64,000 nucleotides of DNA from Prevotella sp. UBA2742. Lineage in GTDB: Bacteria > Bacteroidota > Bacteroidia > Bacteroidales > Bacteroidaceae. The notes beneath the pieces are model-generated. The model made no database searches. It saw only the letters and a list, made by a program, of their open reading frames with translations, and was not told where the DNA came from. The translations under genes were made by a program, and so were the position numbers. The stretch covers positions 1-64,000 of the forward strand of contig DEJS01000005.1 of the NCBI GenBank assembly GCA_002353485.1, read 5' to 3'. Every line of letters starts with the position of its first letter. Position 1 is the first letter of the stretch. Positions 25,689-34,116 of the stretch are shown here, piece after piece.

Positions 25689-28600
25689 ATGAAAAGATAT
25701 ATAAAAACCTTATGCCTCGGACTGATGCTGATGTTCTCTGCATCAGCTGTGGCTCAGAACCAGACCGTGACAGGTACTGTGCTTGATGAGCTGGGTGAAC
25801 CTGTTATCGGTGCTACGGTGACCGTTGACGGCACAAAGAACGCTACGGTGACTGACCTCGATGGTAACTATAAGATTCAGGCTCCGAAGGGTGCCAAGGT
25901 TACTATTACCTATATCGGCTATATGCCTATGACGGTGGCTCCTGGCGGCACTGTTACGCTGCAGGAAGACAAGCAGACCTTGGAAGAGGTGGTGGTCGTA
26001 GGTTACGGCACGCAGAAGAAGGCCCACCTGACGGGTTCGGTGGCTACTGTCGATGTGGATGAAATTCAGGACTTGTCGAACGGCGGTCTGGCCAGTTCGC
26101 TTTCCGGACTGGTCAACGGTATGTCCGTCAGCGGTGGTGATGCTCGCCCCGGTGAGAATGCACGTATCGCCATTCGTGATGTCAACTCGTTAGGCGAGAT
26201 TGGTTCTACCGCTCAGCAGCCTCTGTTTGTCATCGACGGCTATATTTATCCCAACGATGCGACGGTGGGCAGAGGGGGAGGGGGCACGAACCTCGGTGCT
26301 GAGGCCTTCAACAACCTCGACCCCTCTGAGGTGGAGAGCATCTCGGTGCTGAAGGATGCCTCGGCTGCCGTCTATGGTGCCCGCGCTGCTAACGGTGTCA
26401 TTCTGGTGACCACCAAGAAAGGTAAGATGGGTGCGCCCAGCATCAGCTACAGCGGTACGTTCGGTTTCACCGACGAGGTGGCCCGTCCGAAGATGCTTGA
26501 CTCCTATCAGTATGGCAGACTCTACAATGCGATTGCGGCTGCCGATCCCACCAATACCAGTCTGAACAAGACCACTGCCCTCTATCAGGCAGACGAATTG
26601 GAGGCGATGAAGGCTTTGAACTATGACCTGTTGGACAAGTACTGGAAGACGGGCTTCACCATGCGTCATGCTGTGAATGTCAGTGGTGCTACTGAGAAGG
26701 TGAACTACTTTGCCGGTGTCAGCTACTTCAAGCAGGACGGTAACTTAGGTAAGCTCGACTACGACCGCTGGAACTATCGTGCCGGTGTGGATGTGAAGAT
26801 TAACGACTACCTGTCGGCCAACCTGACCGTCAGCGGTGACTATGGAAAGAAGAACAAGCCGTTAGTGAAGGTGGGTGGAGGTGATGCTTTGAAGGACTAT
26901 AACCTGTTGCTGACCCGTCCCCGCTACATTCCAGAAATGGTAGACGGCCGCTACATCCCCTCTTATGGTATTACCAATGGTGAAAAGGGACAGAACCAGC
27001 GTTACTCTTTCGACCTGCTGCAACATAATGGTGATTTCTCGAAGAACATGACTTCGAACACCAGCATCAATGCCAGCCTGAATCTGGACTTGGGCTTTGT
27101 GAAACCCCTGAAGGGCTTGAAGGCAAAGTTCTCTTACTCGAAGAGTATCAATTCGGACAAGACCAATGAATACGGTTCTGCATTCACCATCTATCAGATG
27201 ACTCGCCGTTATGGTAGCGGTATGCACATGTACACTCCTACCAGTGGTGACGATCCCGACTATAATTATCTGTCGGAGACCAATTTCAATGGTCTGACTT
27301 ATGCCAACGGTGACTATCTGAGCCGTAATATCATCCGTACGGACAACTATCAGATCAACTTCACCCTTAACTATGCGCGCGACTTCGGACGTCACCATGT
27401 GGGTGCCCTCTTCTCTATTGAGAAGTCTGAGGCTGAGAGTGAGTATGTATTAGGTCAGGTAAACAATCCGCTGCCCTACACCAATCATCAGTCGAACTCA
27501 GGACAGGGCGATAAGACCACCGAGTTCAATCGTGCAGAGAGCGGTACACTGTCGTATATCGGACGTGTCAACTACGCCTTTATGGACCGTTACCTCTTCG
27601 AGTTCCTGCTCCGTTCGGATGCTTCTACCAAGTTCGCTCCCGAGAACTACTGGGGAACCTTCCCCGCTCTCTCTGCCGGTTGGGTGATGAGCGAGGAACC
27701 TTGGTTCCAGAACACGAAGTGGCTGAAGTTTGTCGACTTCCTGAAGATTCGTGCCAGCTGGGGTCTCACAGGCCGTGACAACTTGGCTGCATGGCAGTGG
27801 CTGCAGGTCTATACGCTCGATGCTAAGGGTAACCCCATCTTCGGGGAGGGTGCTAATATCGACCCATCGAAGAGCAAGTTGAACGGTATCAACAAGAACA
27901 CCTCGGCCGTTAACCGTGATGCACACTGGGATAAGTCGTACAAGACGAATATCGGTCTTGACTTCCAGGTGCTGAACAAGCGTCTGGCCGTCAACTTCGA
28001 CTATTACTTTGAGAAGAACAAAGAGATGCTGATGAACATTGCACAGGATGTGCCTTCGACGGTTGGTACACAGTCGGCTTCGGTCAACCTTGGCGAGATG
28101 AAGAACTGGGGTTGGGAGCTCGGCATCACCTGGCGCGACAAGATTGGCAAGGACTTCAAGTATCGCGTAGGCATCAACACTGGCTACTCTGACAATGAGG
28201 TTGTGAATATGGACTTCGCTACCGACTATATCTATCGTCAGATTCAGCGCGGCGGACGCACCGACATTGGAACCTGGGGTATGCAGTGCATCGGAATGTT
28301 CCGTTCGTTCCAGGACATCGAGGAGTACTTCGCCAAGTATAACATTACCTCGTACATGGGTATGACCAAGGACAAGGTTCGTCCCGGTATGCTGATCTAT
28401 AAGGATGTGCGTGGTGCTTACAATGCAGAGACTGGTCAGTACGACGGTCCTGATGGTATTGTTGATCAGAACAACGACCAGGTGCAGTTGGGTACACGTG
28501 GTAATATCTATGGCTTTACCACCAATCTCAGTGCCGAGTGGAAGGGTATCTCCCTGACTGCTCAGTTCAATGCCAACTGGGGGGGCTATACCACCGTTCC

Positions 28601-29027
28601 GGCACAGGCCATCGGTGTGGCTTCTGGCTCGAACATCGAATTCTACAACCTGCCTTCGTTCTGGAATCCCGACAACATGTATGCTTATCAGGATGTCTAC
28701 GACGGCAGCGGCAACCTCGTTGTGAAGCAGAACCGCGATGCCCAGTATCCTAACCTGGCTTACCAGAGCGTCAACAGCGTGGCATCGAGCTTCTGGCGTA
28801 TCAGTGCTGCCCGCGTTACGCTCAACCGTCTGACCTTGGCCTATACACTGCCCAAGCAGTGGTTCAAGAGTGTGGGTATCAAGAATGTCCGCGTCAACAT
28901 CACGGGTCAGAACCTCATCAACTTCTACAATCCCTATCCCGACAAGTTTACCAGCCCGATGGCCGGAAGTTATGGAGCATATCCTAACTTGCGCAAATGG
29001 ACCCTGGGTGTCAACTTGAGTTTCTAA
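25689..29027 (+). CDS. SusC-family TonB-dependent glycan transporter
   Basis: This 1112-residue protein has a signal peptide ending SAVAQ. A carboxypeptidase-like regulatory domain (TVTGTVLDELGEPVIGATVTV) comes first, then the TonB-box-like EEVVVVGYGTQKKAHLTGSV. The plug follows (LFVIDGYIYPND, VESISVLKDASAAVYGARAANGVILVTTKKGK), and a 22-strand barrel ends in NLRKWTLGVNLSF. It imports oligosaccharides across the outer membrane with its SusD partner. No extracytoplasmic sigma/anti-sigma pair is visible nearby; control more likely comes from the AraC-type regulator downstream. Confidence 0.97.
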   Translation: MKRYIKTLCLGLMLMFSASAVAQNQTVTGTVLDELGEPVIGATVTVDGTKNATVTDLDGNYKIQAPKGAKVTITYIGYMPMTVAPGGTVTLQEDKQTLEEVVVVGYGTQKKAHLTGSVATVDVDEIQDLSNGGLASSLSGLVNGMSVSGGDARPGENARIAIRDVNSLGEIGSTAQQPLFVIDGYIYPNDATVGRGGGGTNLGAEAFNNLDPSEVESISVLKDASAAVYGARAANGVILVTTKKGKMGAPSISYSGTFGFTDEVARPKMLDSYQYGRLYNAIAAADPTNTSLNKTTALYQADELEAMKALNYDLLDKYWKTGFTMRHAVNVSGATEKVNYFAGVSYFKQDGNLGKLDYDRWNYRAGVDVKINDYLSANLTVSGDYGKKNKPLVKVGGGDALKDYNLLLTRPRYIPEMVDGRYIPSYGITNGEKGQNQRYSFDLLQHNGDFSKNMTSNTSINASLNLDLGFVKPLKGLKAKFSYSKSINSDKTNEYGSAFTIYQMTRRYGSGMHMYTPTSGDDPDYNYLSETNFNGLTYANGDYLSRNIIRTDNYQINFTLNYARDFGRHHVGALFSIEKSEAESEYVLGQVNNPLPYTNHQSNSGQGDKTTEFNRAESGTLSYIGRVNYAFMDRYLFEFLLRSDASTKFAPENYWGTFPALSAGWVMSEEPWFQNTKWLKFVDFLKIRASWGLTGRDNLAAWQWLQVYTLDAKGNPIFGEGANIDPSKSKLNGINKNTSAVNRDAHWDKSYKTNIGLDFQVLNKRLAVNFDYYFEKNKEMLMNIAQDVPSTVGTQSASVNLGEMKNWGWELGITWRDKIGKDFKYRVGINTGYSDNEVVNMDFATDYIYRQIQRGGRTDIGTWGMQCIGMFRSFQDIEEYFAKYNITSYMGMTKDKVRPGMLIYKDVRGAYNAETGQYDGPDGIVDQNNDQVQLGTRGNIYGFTTNLSAEWKGISLTAQFNANWGGYTTVPAQAIGVASGSNIEFYNLPSFWNPDNMYAYQDVYDGSGNLVVKQNRDAQYPNLAYQSVNSVASSFWRISAARVTLNRLTLAYTLPKQWFKSVGIKNVRVNITGQNLINFYNPYPDKFTSPMAGSYGAYPNLRKWTLGVNLSF

Positions 29028-29053
29028 TGTACAATCAATTAAGGTAAGAAAAT

Positions 29054-31366
29054 ATGAAAGCAATAAAATATTTCAGTTTTGGCCTTGCATCCATCGTCGC
29101 GTTTTCTGCGTGCAGCGACCAGTTCCTGCAGGATAAGAAAAACTATGGTCAGGTGGGTGAAGAGATCCTCGACTACTATGAAGGTGCTCAGGGCCGTCTA
29201 AATGATATCTATTCGCTGTGCTTACCCAATGTGTCGGGCCTCTCTTGGCGCTATCCTTCTATGGGTACCAACGACGATGCTGCCAAGTCGACAGAGGAGT
29301 ACACAGGATTCAGCGTGTTTGTCAATCCTGAAGACGAGTTGAGTTCTATGAGCGGTGGTGTCAGTGTTCCTGACCTGTTCCTGGGTACACAGAATAATAT
29401 TCGTGAGAATACTTGGGGACACATCCGCGATATTAACGACTTGATTCGTGGTATGGAAAAGAGCACCCTGTCAGAAGAGCAAAAGAATGAGGTGCTGGGT
29501 CAGGCCTACTTCTTCCGTGCCTGGCGTTACTACAACATGTTCAAGTTCTATGGTGGCTTACCCATCGTAACTCAGGTGCTGAATCCGACAGCCGATGCCT
29601 TTACTCCACGCTCTACATCGAAGGAAACCTATGAGTTTATCCTGAGCGACTTGGAGAAATCGGCTGAGCTGCTGAAGGCAAAGACTGCCAATGGAGGCTG
29701 GGGAACCAACGACTGGGGACGTGTTACCTCCGGAACGGCCTTGGCACTGAAGGGTCGTCTGATGTTGCTCTGGGCCAGTCCGTTGTTTAACCGCACGAAT
29801 GACCAGAGTCGTTGGCAAGCTGCCTATACGGCTATGAAGCAGGACCTGACCACCATCAATGCCTGCGGCTATGGGCTCTACCAGACCAGCAACAATGTGA
29901 ATGGCAGTGACTTTGCCAACCAGTTTGTACAGACCACCAAGAACCCCGAGGCTGTGTTTGTGGTCAACTACAACACCACCGCTATCCTGACTGGTATCGA
30001 CGATGCTGCCAAGAATAATTCATGGGAGCGCTTTATCCGTCCTGACAACCAAGGCGGTAACGGCTATGCTGCAGGTCTTATGATGGTGCAGCTGTTCCCT
30101 ATGGCTGATGGTAAGCTGCCTGCAGGTCTGAACACTTATACAAAGTTGGAGACCTCCAATTATGCCTACGAGAGCAACTATCCCTTCATGAACCGCGACC
30201 CGCGTTTCTATCGCACCTTTGCCTTCCCTGGATTCCGTTGGGCTTATTCCGGCAATGCTGCCGAGCATGATGCTCACAACCCCAGCAATAGTGCTAACTA
30301 CACGCTGTGGAATTATGTTTGGTACACCGACCTGAACGATCAGGGTAACCCTGAGAGTGGTAACTCTTATGCTCCTGACAATCTGCTGGGCTCGAAGCAA
30401 AGCATCTATGTCCGTAAGAGAAGCGACGATCTGGACTGCAATTCTGCTACGGCTTATGTCTATAATGCCAGTGGTTGGAAGACAGGTGCTGGTCCTTTCT
30501 ACTCAGCTGCACAGCTGATGGAGATTCGCTATGCCGAGGTGTTGCTGAACCTTGCTGAGGCTGCTTGTGGTGCCGGACAGATGGCAGAAGCTGTGGGCTA
30601 TCTGCAGCAGATTCGTGCACGTGCCGGCTATACCGCTGCCAACAACTATGGTCTGCAGGCCAACCTTGCAAGCGATCAGGCTACCTGCATGAGTGCAATC
30701 CTTTATGAGCGCCAGATAGAGCTTGCCTACGAGGGTAAGCGCTTCGATGACATGCGTCGCTGGATGCTCTTCGACGGTGGTGCTACACAGCCCCAAGGTG
30801 CTCCTTCCACCTGGACATTGACAGGCTGGGGCGGTAATACTTGCACTTGGCTGGGCTTCAAGGCCTTTAACGGTCAGCGTCGTGAGGCCATCGAGTTCCG
30901 TTTGGCCGACAAGTATGGTGTGGGTACCACATTATGGAATGGTGACCCCCTCATCAATACCAAGCTGGCTGGACATGCAGATTCTCCCCTCGACAGTGTG
31001 GCTAAGGAGTATATTGCTGCCCATACTGACGTGCCCCTGGCCGATGCCAAGAACCTGCCTGAAGTAGTCTATGCTGCCGAGAATGCCATGCGCCCCGCAG
31101 GTGTAAACTTCAGCAAGGGTGACATGAACGCACAGCTGGAGACACTGAAGCAGTGGTATAAGGACAACTTGGTGATTAAGGAGCGCAAGGGTGACGGCCG
31201 CGACTCACAGCACAACGACTTGTATATGAACTTCCGCCCGAAGTACTACTTCCTGGGTCTGTCTTCTGGAACACAGAATGCCAACAAGGGCCTGCCCCAG
31301 ACGATTGGCTGGCAGGATTACAACAATGGCGGTGCCAATGGTACCTTCGACCCGTTGGCAGAGTAA
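29054..31366 (+). CDS. SusD-family glycan-binding lipoprotein
   Basis: This 770-residue lipoprotein has a lipobox FSAC (C20). The TPR-rich SusD/RagB fold is visible: YYEGAQGRLNDIY, VLGQAYFFRAWRYYNMFKFYGGLPIV, GTALALKGRLMLLWASPLFN, EIRYAEVLLNLAEAACGAG and ILYERQIELAYEGKRFDDMRRW. At 770 residues it is longer than most SusD proteins (500-650), mainly in the C-terminal half. It caps the SusC barrel and binds the incoming glycan. It is 26 bp after susC, and transcription ends at 31391. Confidence 0.96.
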   Translation: MKAIKYFSFGLASIVAFSACSDQFLQDKKNYGQVGEEILDYYEGAQGRLNDIYSLCLPNVSGLSWRYPSMGTNDDAAKSTEEYTGFSVFVNPEDELSSMSGGVSVPDLFLGTQNNIRENTWGHIRDINDLIRGMEKSTLSEEQKNEVLGQAYFFRAWRYYNMFKFYGGLPIVTQVLNPTADAFTPRSTSKETYEFILSDLEKSAELLKAKTANGGWGTNDWGRVTSGTALALKGRLMLLWASPLFNRTNDQSRWQAAYTAMKQDLTTINACGYGLYQTSNNVNGSDFANQFVQTTKNPEAVFVVNYNTTAILTGIDDAAKNNSWERFIRPDNQGGNGYAAGLMMVQLFPMADGKLPAGLNTYTKLETSNYAYESNYPFMNRDPRFYRTFAFPGFRWAYSGNAAEHDAHNPSNSANYTLWNYVWYTDLNDQGNPESGNSYAPDNLLGSKQSIYVRKRSDDLDCNSATAYVYNASGWKTGAGPFYSAAQLMEIRYAEVLLNLAEAACGAGQMAEAVGYLQQIRARAGYTAANNYGLQANLASDQATCMSAILYERQIELAYEGKRFDDMRRWMLFDGGATQPQGAPSTWTLTGWGGNTCTWLGFKAFNGQRREAIEFRLADKYGVGTTLWNGDPLINTKLAGHADSPLDSVAKEYIAAHTDVPLADAKNLPEVVYAAENAMRPAGVNFSKGDMNAQLETLKQWYKDNLVIKERKGDGRDSQHNDLYMNFRPKYYFLGLSSGTQNANKGLPQTIGWQDYNNGGANGTFDPLAE

Positions 31367-31390
31367 TACCAGAACATGATTAACTTAGAA

Positions 31391-31430
31391 GGTAGGCTTT
31401 CCATGCAACGGGAAGCCTACCATATTTTTT
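31391..31430. terminator. Bidirectional terminator between susD and the regulator gene
   Basis: GGTAGGCTTTCC pairs with GGAAGCCTACC (31391-31402 and 31411-31421), followed on the plus strand by ATATTTTTT. It lies between convergent genes. Confidence 0.85.
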
Positions 31431-31446
31431 GTGAGATGGTTCACGC

Positions 31447-34071
31447 TTAGCTCTCTTCTTCTTGTTTCAGGTATTCGCGCGGGGAGAGACCGTAGCGCTT
31501 GCGGAAGCACTTGCCAAAGTAGCTGGCATCAGCAAATCCGGAACGGAAGGCTATTTCCGTGATGCTGAGATTGGTGGTCTGCAGCAGTTCGAGTGCATGG
31601 CTCAGTCGGAACTCCTTGATGAGGTCGATGGGGGCAAAGCCCGTCTGTCCTTTTACCTTCTTATAAAAGGCTGAACGCGATAGCCCCATCTCTGCTGCAA
31701 TGGCATCGACGTTAAATTCGGTGTTGGGAATGTTCTTGCGGATGATGCGATGTAGCTTGTCTATGAATTCGTCACCCTCGTCAGGCTTAGAAGTCAGCTT
31801 TGCCAGCCGCTGACTGATATACACCTCGTTGCGCATGCGGTTCATCTTCAGTATGGTTCGTATTATGAGCCATGCTATCAGGGCAGCAAGGATGAAGTAT
31901 ATGACGTATGCCCACCATGTGGCCCACCAGGGTGGCAGGATGCGTATGCTCAGCTGTGCTGTTGAGTGCAGCTGCGGGTTGGCGTCGTCAATGGTCTCTA
32001 CGATGAAGGTATAGGTGCCTGGCGGGACCTCATTGTACGACCCTACGCGATGAATGCCGCTATATCGCCAGTCGCGGTCGAAGCCATCCAGACGGTAGCG
32101 GTAGTTCACGTTGCCGTGGTTCTGGTAGTTCAAGGCAGCAAACTCAATGGTAAAGGCGTTTTTGTCGTGGGTCAGTTCTATCAGGTCGGTATAAGCCAGG
32201 GCTTTTTCGCCAATGTATGGTTGGCTGTCGCTAACCAGTTGCATGATGAAAGTGCGGTAGTCCGTTGTACTGGTCTGTAGCTGTTGCGGGTTAAAGACGA
32301 GAATGCCTTGCTTGCTACCCATCCATACCATACCGTTGTCGCAACAGAGGGCCGAGGCCTCTTCCATCTGCACATGGGGCAGTCCGTCATAGTGGTCGAA
32401 ATTGCGCACACGACCAGTCTGCTGGTTGTATCGAGAAAGTCCTGCCTCTGTGGCCAGCCATAGCAGTCCTTGCCGGTCTTCTGTGATGGAGTAGACGACG
32501 TCGTTACGCAGTCCTTCACGTGGTCCTAACACCCCACCTCCCAGTTTTTGCAGCCCACCACCAAAGGCTCCTATCCATATTTGGTCATTATGGTCACGGT
32601 AGAGGGTATAAATATCGTTGTTGGCAAAGGTGGCTTCAGGCTGGTCGTGATATGTTTTAAACGCTATCTCTTCAGGACGTCTAAAGTGTGTGTCGAGGCT
32701 CATCAGACCATCGATGGTACCTATCCATAGGTGCCCGTCTTTGTCCTCTACGATGTTTCGAACCTCTGTATAGAGTCCGTAGGCAGGATAGTGTTTCAGA
32801 CCGTAATGATGGTTGTAGAAGCTCAGTCGTCCTTTCTCTTCACGAACTAAGTTCAAACCGCCATCCAGCGTTCCCACCCATACGTGCTGTCTTGAGTCGA
32901 TATATGTCATATAGACATTGTTGCCACTGATGCTTTGGGGGTTGGCAGTGTCGTGGCGATAGTGTTCCAGTCGGTATCCCGATGGCTCAGTGTTGTCTGG
33001 CGTTGCTACCACCAGTCCGTCGCCCTTGGTCGAGAGCCACAGACGCCCCTGGCGATCTTCGGTAGTGTGATAGACGGCACCGATGCCATATTTGCTGTAA
33101 GGCAGCGTCTTGCTTAGTGTTCCGTCAGCATTGTAGATGTAGACATTACGGCTGCGTGCTCCAACGATGATGTTTCCGTTGCGGAGCTGGTAGAGGCAGC
33201 GAACGCCTGTGTTGTCATTGTCGGGCAGTGACATCAGCTGGAACTGTTGTTGTGGCGTATTCAGACAGTAGATGCCTTGTGAGGTGGTGGTGACCCATAG
33301 CAGTCTGTCCTTGTCCAGATAGAGTTGTGAATATTTGTCTATGCCAGCCTCCTTTGCTGTCTGCTCCAGCTGTCTTTGGTGCTCCAGACTGTCAGCTAAT
33401 TCCTTGGCCATGGCATCAGCCAACGGCAGCGTTGACGTGGCAGGCTGTATGAAGAGACGATAGTCACGACCGATGTATATCTGGTATCCTTGGTGCTGAG
33501 TTGTGATGTCCTGCTTCAGTTGTAGTGTCTGTGGGTCAATCATCCCACGCGAATCAAAGAGCTTAGTAATATTGATGTTCTCATGGCTGCCCTTTGCCAA
33601 CAGTAGTGTCTTGTCTTTTGTCAGCAGTAGCATGTTCCCTTCGGCAGTACGTTGTATCTTGATGACCTGTAGGTTACGCGTGTGTTTCTTCAGTTCGTCG
33701 TTGACGGCGTGGAAACGTTCTGTCTGACGGTCAAAGGTATAGAGTTTCCAGTCTACCGTCTTCAACCACAGTCGCCCTTGCGCGTCTTCGGCAATGCTTT
33801 CTATCTTGCGTGGAGGGATGGCAGAGCCTGTCCTCATGGGTTTGTTGAAGGTGACAAAAGTCTCTCCGTCAAAGCGGCATAGTCCATACCAAGTGCCGAA
33901 CCACATAAAGCCGTCGCGGTCTTTCAGGGTACACATGACGTAGTTGGATGGCAGTCCCTCGCCGGTAGTGTAGTGCTGCGATATGACAGCAGGCCGTACC
34001 TGAGCTCGTGCTCCAGCTATTGACGCTGCCCAACATAGCAGCAGGAAAACAAGTCTTCGTACTTTTGTCAT
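31447..34071 (-). CDS. Membrane-spanning propeller sensor with AraC DNA-binding domain
   Basis: This 874-residue protein has a signal peptide (LVFLLLCWAASIAGARA). Two-component-regulator propeller repeats fill residues about 30-600 (DRDGFMWFGTWYGLCRFDG, EDAQGRLWLKT, DSRQHVWVGTLDGGL, EDKDGHLWIGTIDGL). A Y_Y_Y domain (NYRYRLDGFDRDW) and one transmembrane helix near 709-735 (YVIYFILAALIAWLIIRTIL) follow. A C-terminal AraC double helix-turn-helix (VDAIAAEMGLSRSAFYKKV, ITEIAFRSGFADASYFGKCFRKRYG) ends the chain. It resembles a hybrid two-component system from which the histidine kinase and receiver are absent, so glycan sensing would pass straight to a membrane-tethered DNA-binding domain. It very likely controls the flanking locus. 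A 14-bp inverted repeat spans its start codon. Confidence 0.88.
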   Translation of the reverse strand: MTKVRRLVFLLLCWAASIAGARAQVRPAVISQHYTTGEGLPSNYVMCTLKDRDGFMWFGTWYGLCRFDGETFVTFNKPMRTGSAIPPRKIESIAEDAQGRLWLKTVDWKLYTFDRQTERFHAVNDELKKHTRNLQVIKIQRTAEGNMLLLTKDKTLLLAKGSHENINITKLFDSRGMIDPQTLQLKQDITTQHQGYQIYIGRDYRLFIQPATSTLPLADAMAKELADSLEHQRQLEQTAKEAGIDKYSQLYLDKDRLLWVTTTSQGIYCLNTPQQQFQLMSLPDNDNTGVRCLYQLRNGNIIVGARSRNVYIYNADGTLSKTLPYSKYGIGAVYHTTEDRQGRLWLSTKGDGLVVATPDNTEPSGYRLEHYRHDTANPQSISGNNVYMTYIDSRQHVWVGTLDGGLNLVREEKGRLSFYNHHYGLKHYPAYGLYTEVRNIVEDKDGHLWIGTIDGLMSLDTHFRRPEEIAFKTYHDQPEATFANNDIYTLYRDHNDQIWIGAFGGGLQKLGGGVLGPREGLRNDVVYSITEDRQGLLWLATEAGLSRYNQQTGRVRNFDHYDGLPHVQMEEASALCCDNGMVWMGSKQGILVFNPQQLQTSTTDYRTFIMQLVSDSQPYIGEKALAYTDLIELTHDKNAFTIEFAALNYQNHGNVNYRYRLDGFDRDWRYSGIHRVGSYNEVPPGTYTFIVETIDDANPQLHSTAQLSIRILPPWWATWWAYVIYFILAALIAWLIIRTILKMNRMRNEVYISQRLAKLTSKPDEGDEFIDKLHRIIRKNIPNTEFNVDAIAAEMGLSRSAFYKKVKGQTGFAPIDLIKEFRLSHALELLQTTNLSITEIAFRSGFADASYFGKCFRKRYGLSPREYLKQEEES

Positions 34072-34090
34072 GGTGGCAAAAGTACGAAGA
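34054..34090. promoter_or_regulatory. 14-bp perfect inverted repeat over the regulator's start codon
   Basis: TCTTCGTACTTTTG (34054-34067) and CAAAAGTACGAAGA (34077-34090) are exact reverse complements separated by 9 nt that contain the start codon (34069-34071). The right arm includes the -7 box. It fits an autoregulatory operator or, in RNA, a hairpin masking the start. Confidence 0.7.
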
Positions 34091-34106
34091 TTTTTTGAAA
34101 GGGCAA
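34077..34106 (-). promoter_or_regulatory. Promoter of the AraC-type regulator, nearly leaderless
   Basis: The minus strand has TACTTTTG (34077-34084) and TTG (34104-34106) with 19-bp spacing, a full match to the Bacteroidota consensus. The -7 box ends 5 bp before the ATG, so transcription should start at or next to the start codon. Confidence 0.65.
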
Positions 34107-34116
34107 AAAGATTTAC

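Noticed and set aside
27498..29063. 521-codon minus-strand frame opposite susC
   Set aside because: Low-complexity composition, no family resemblance, and complete overlap with a certain SusC gene.
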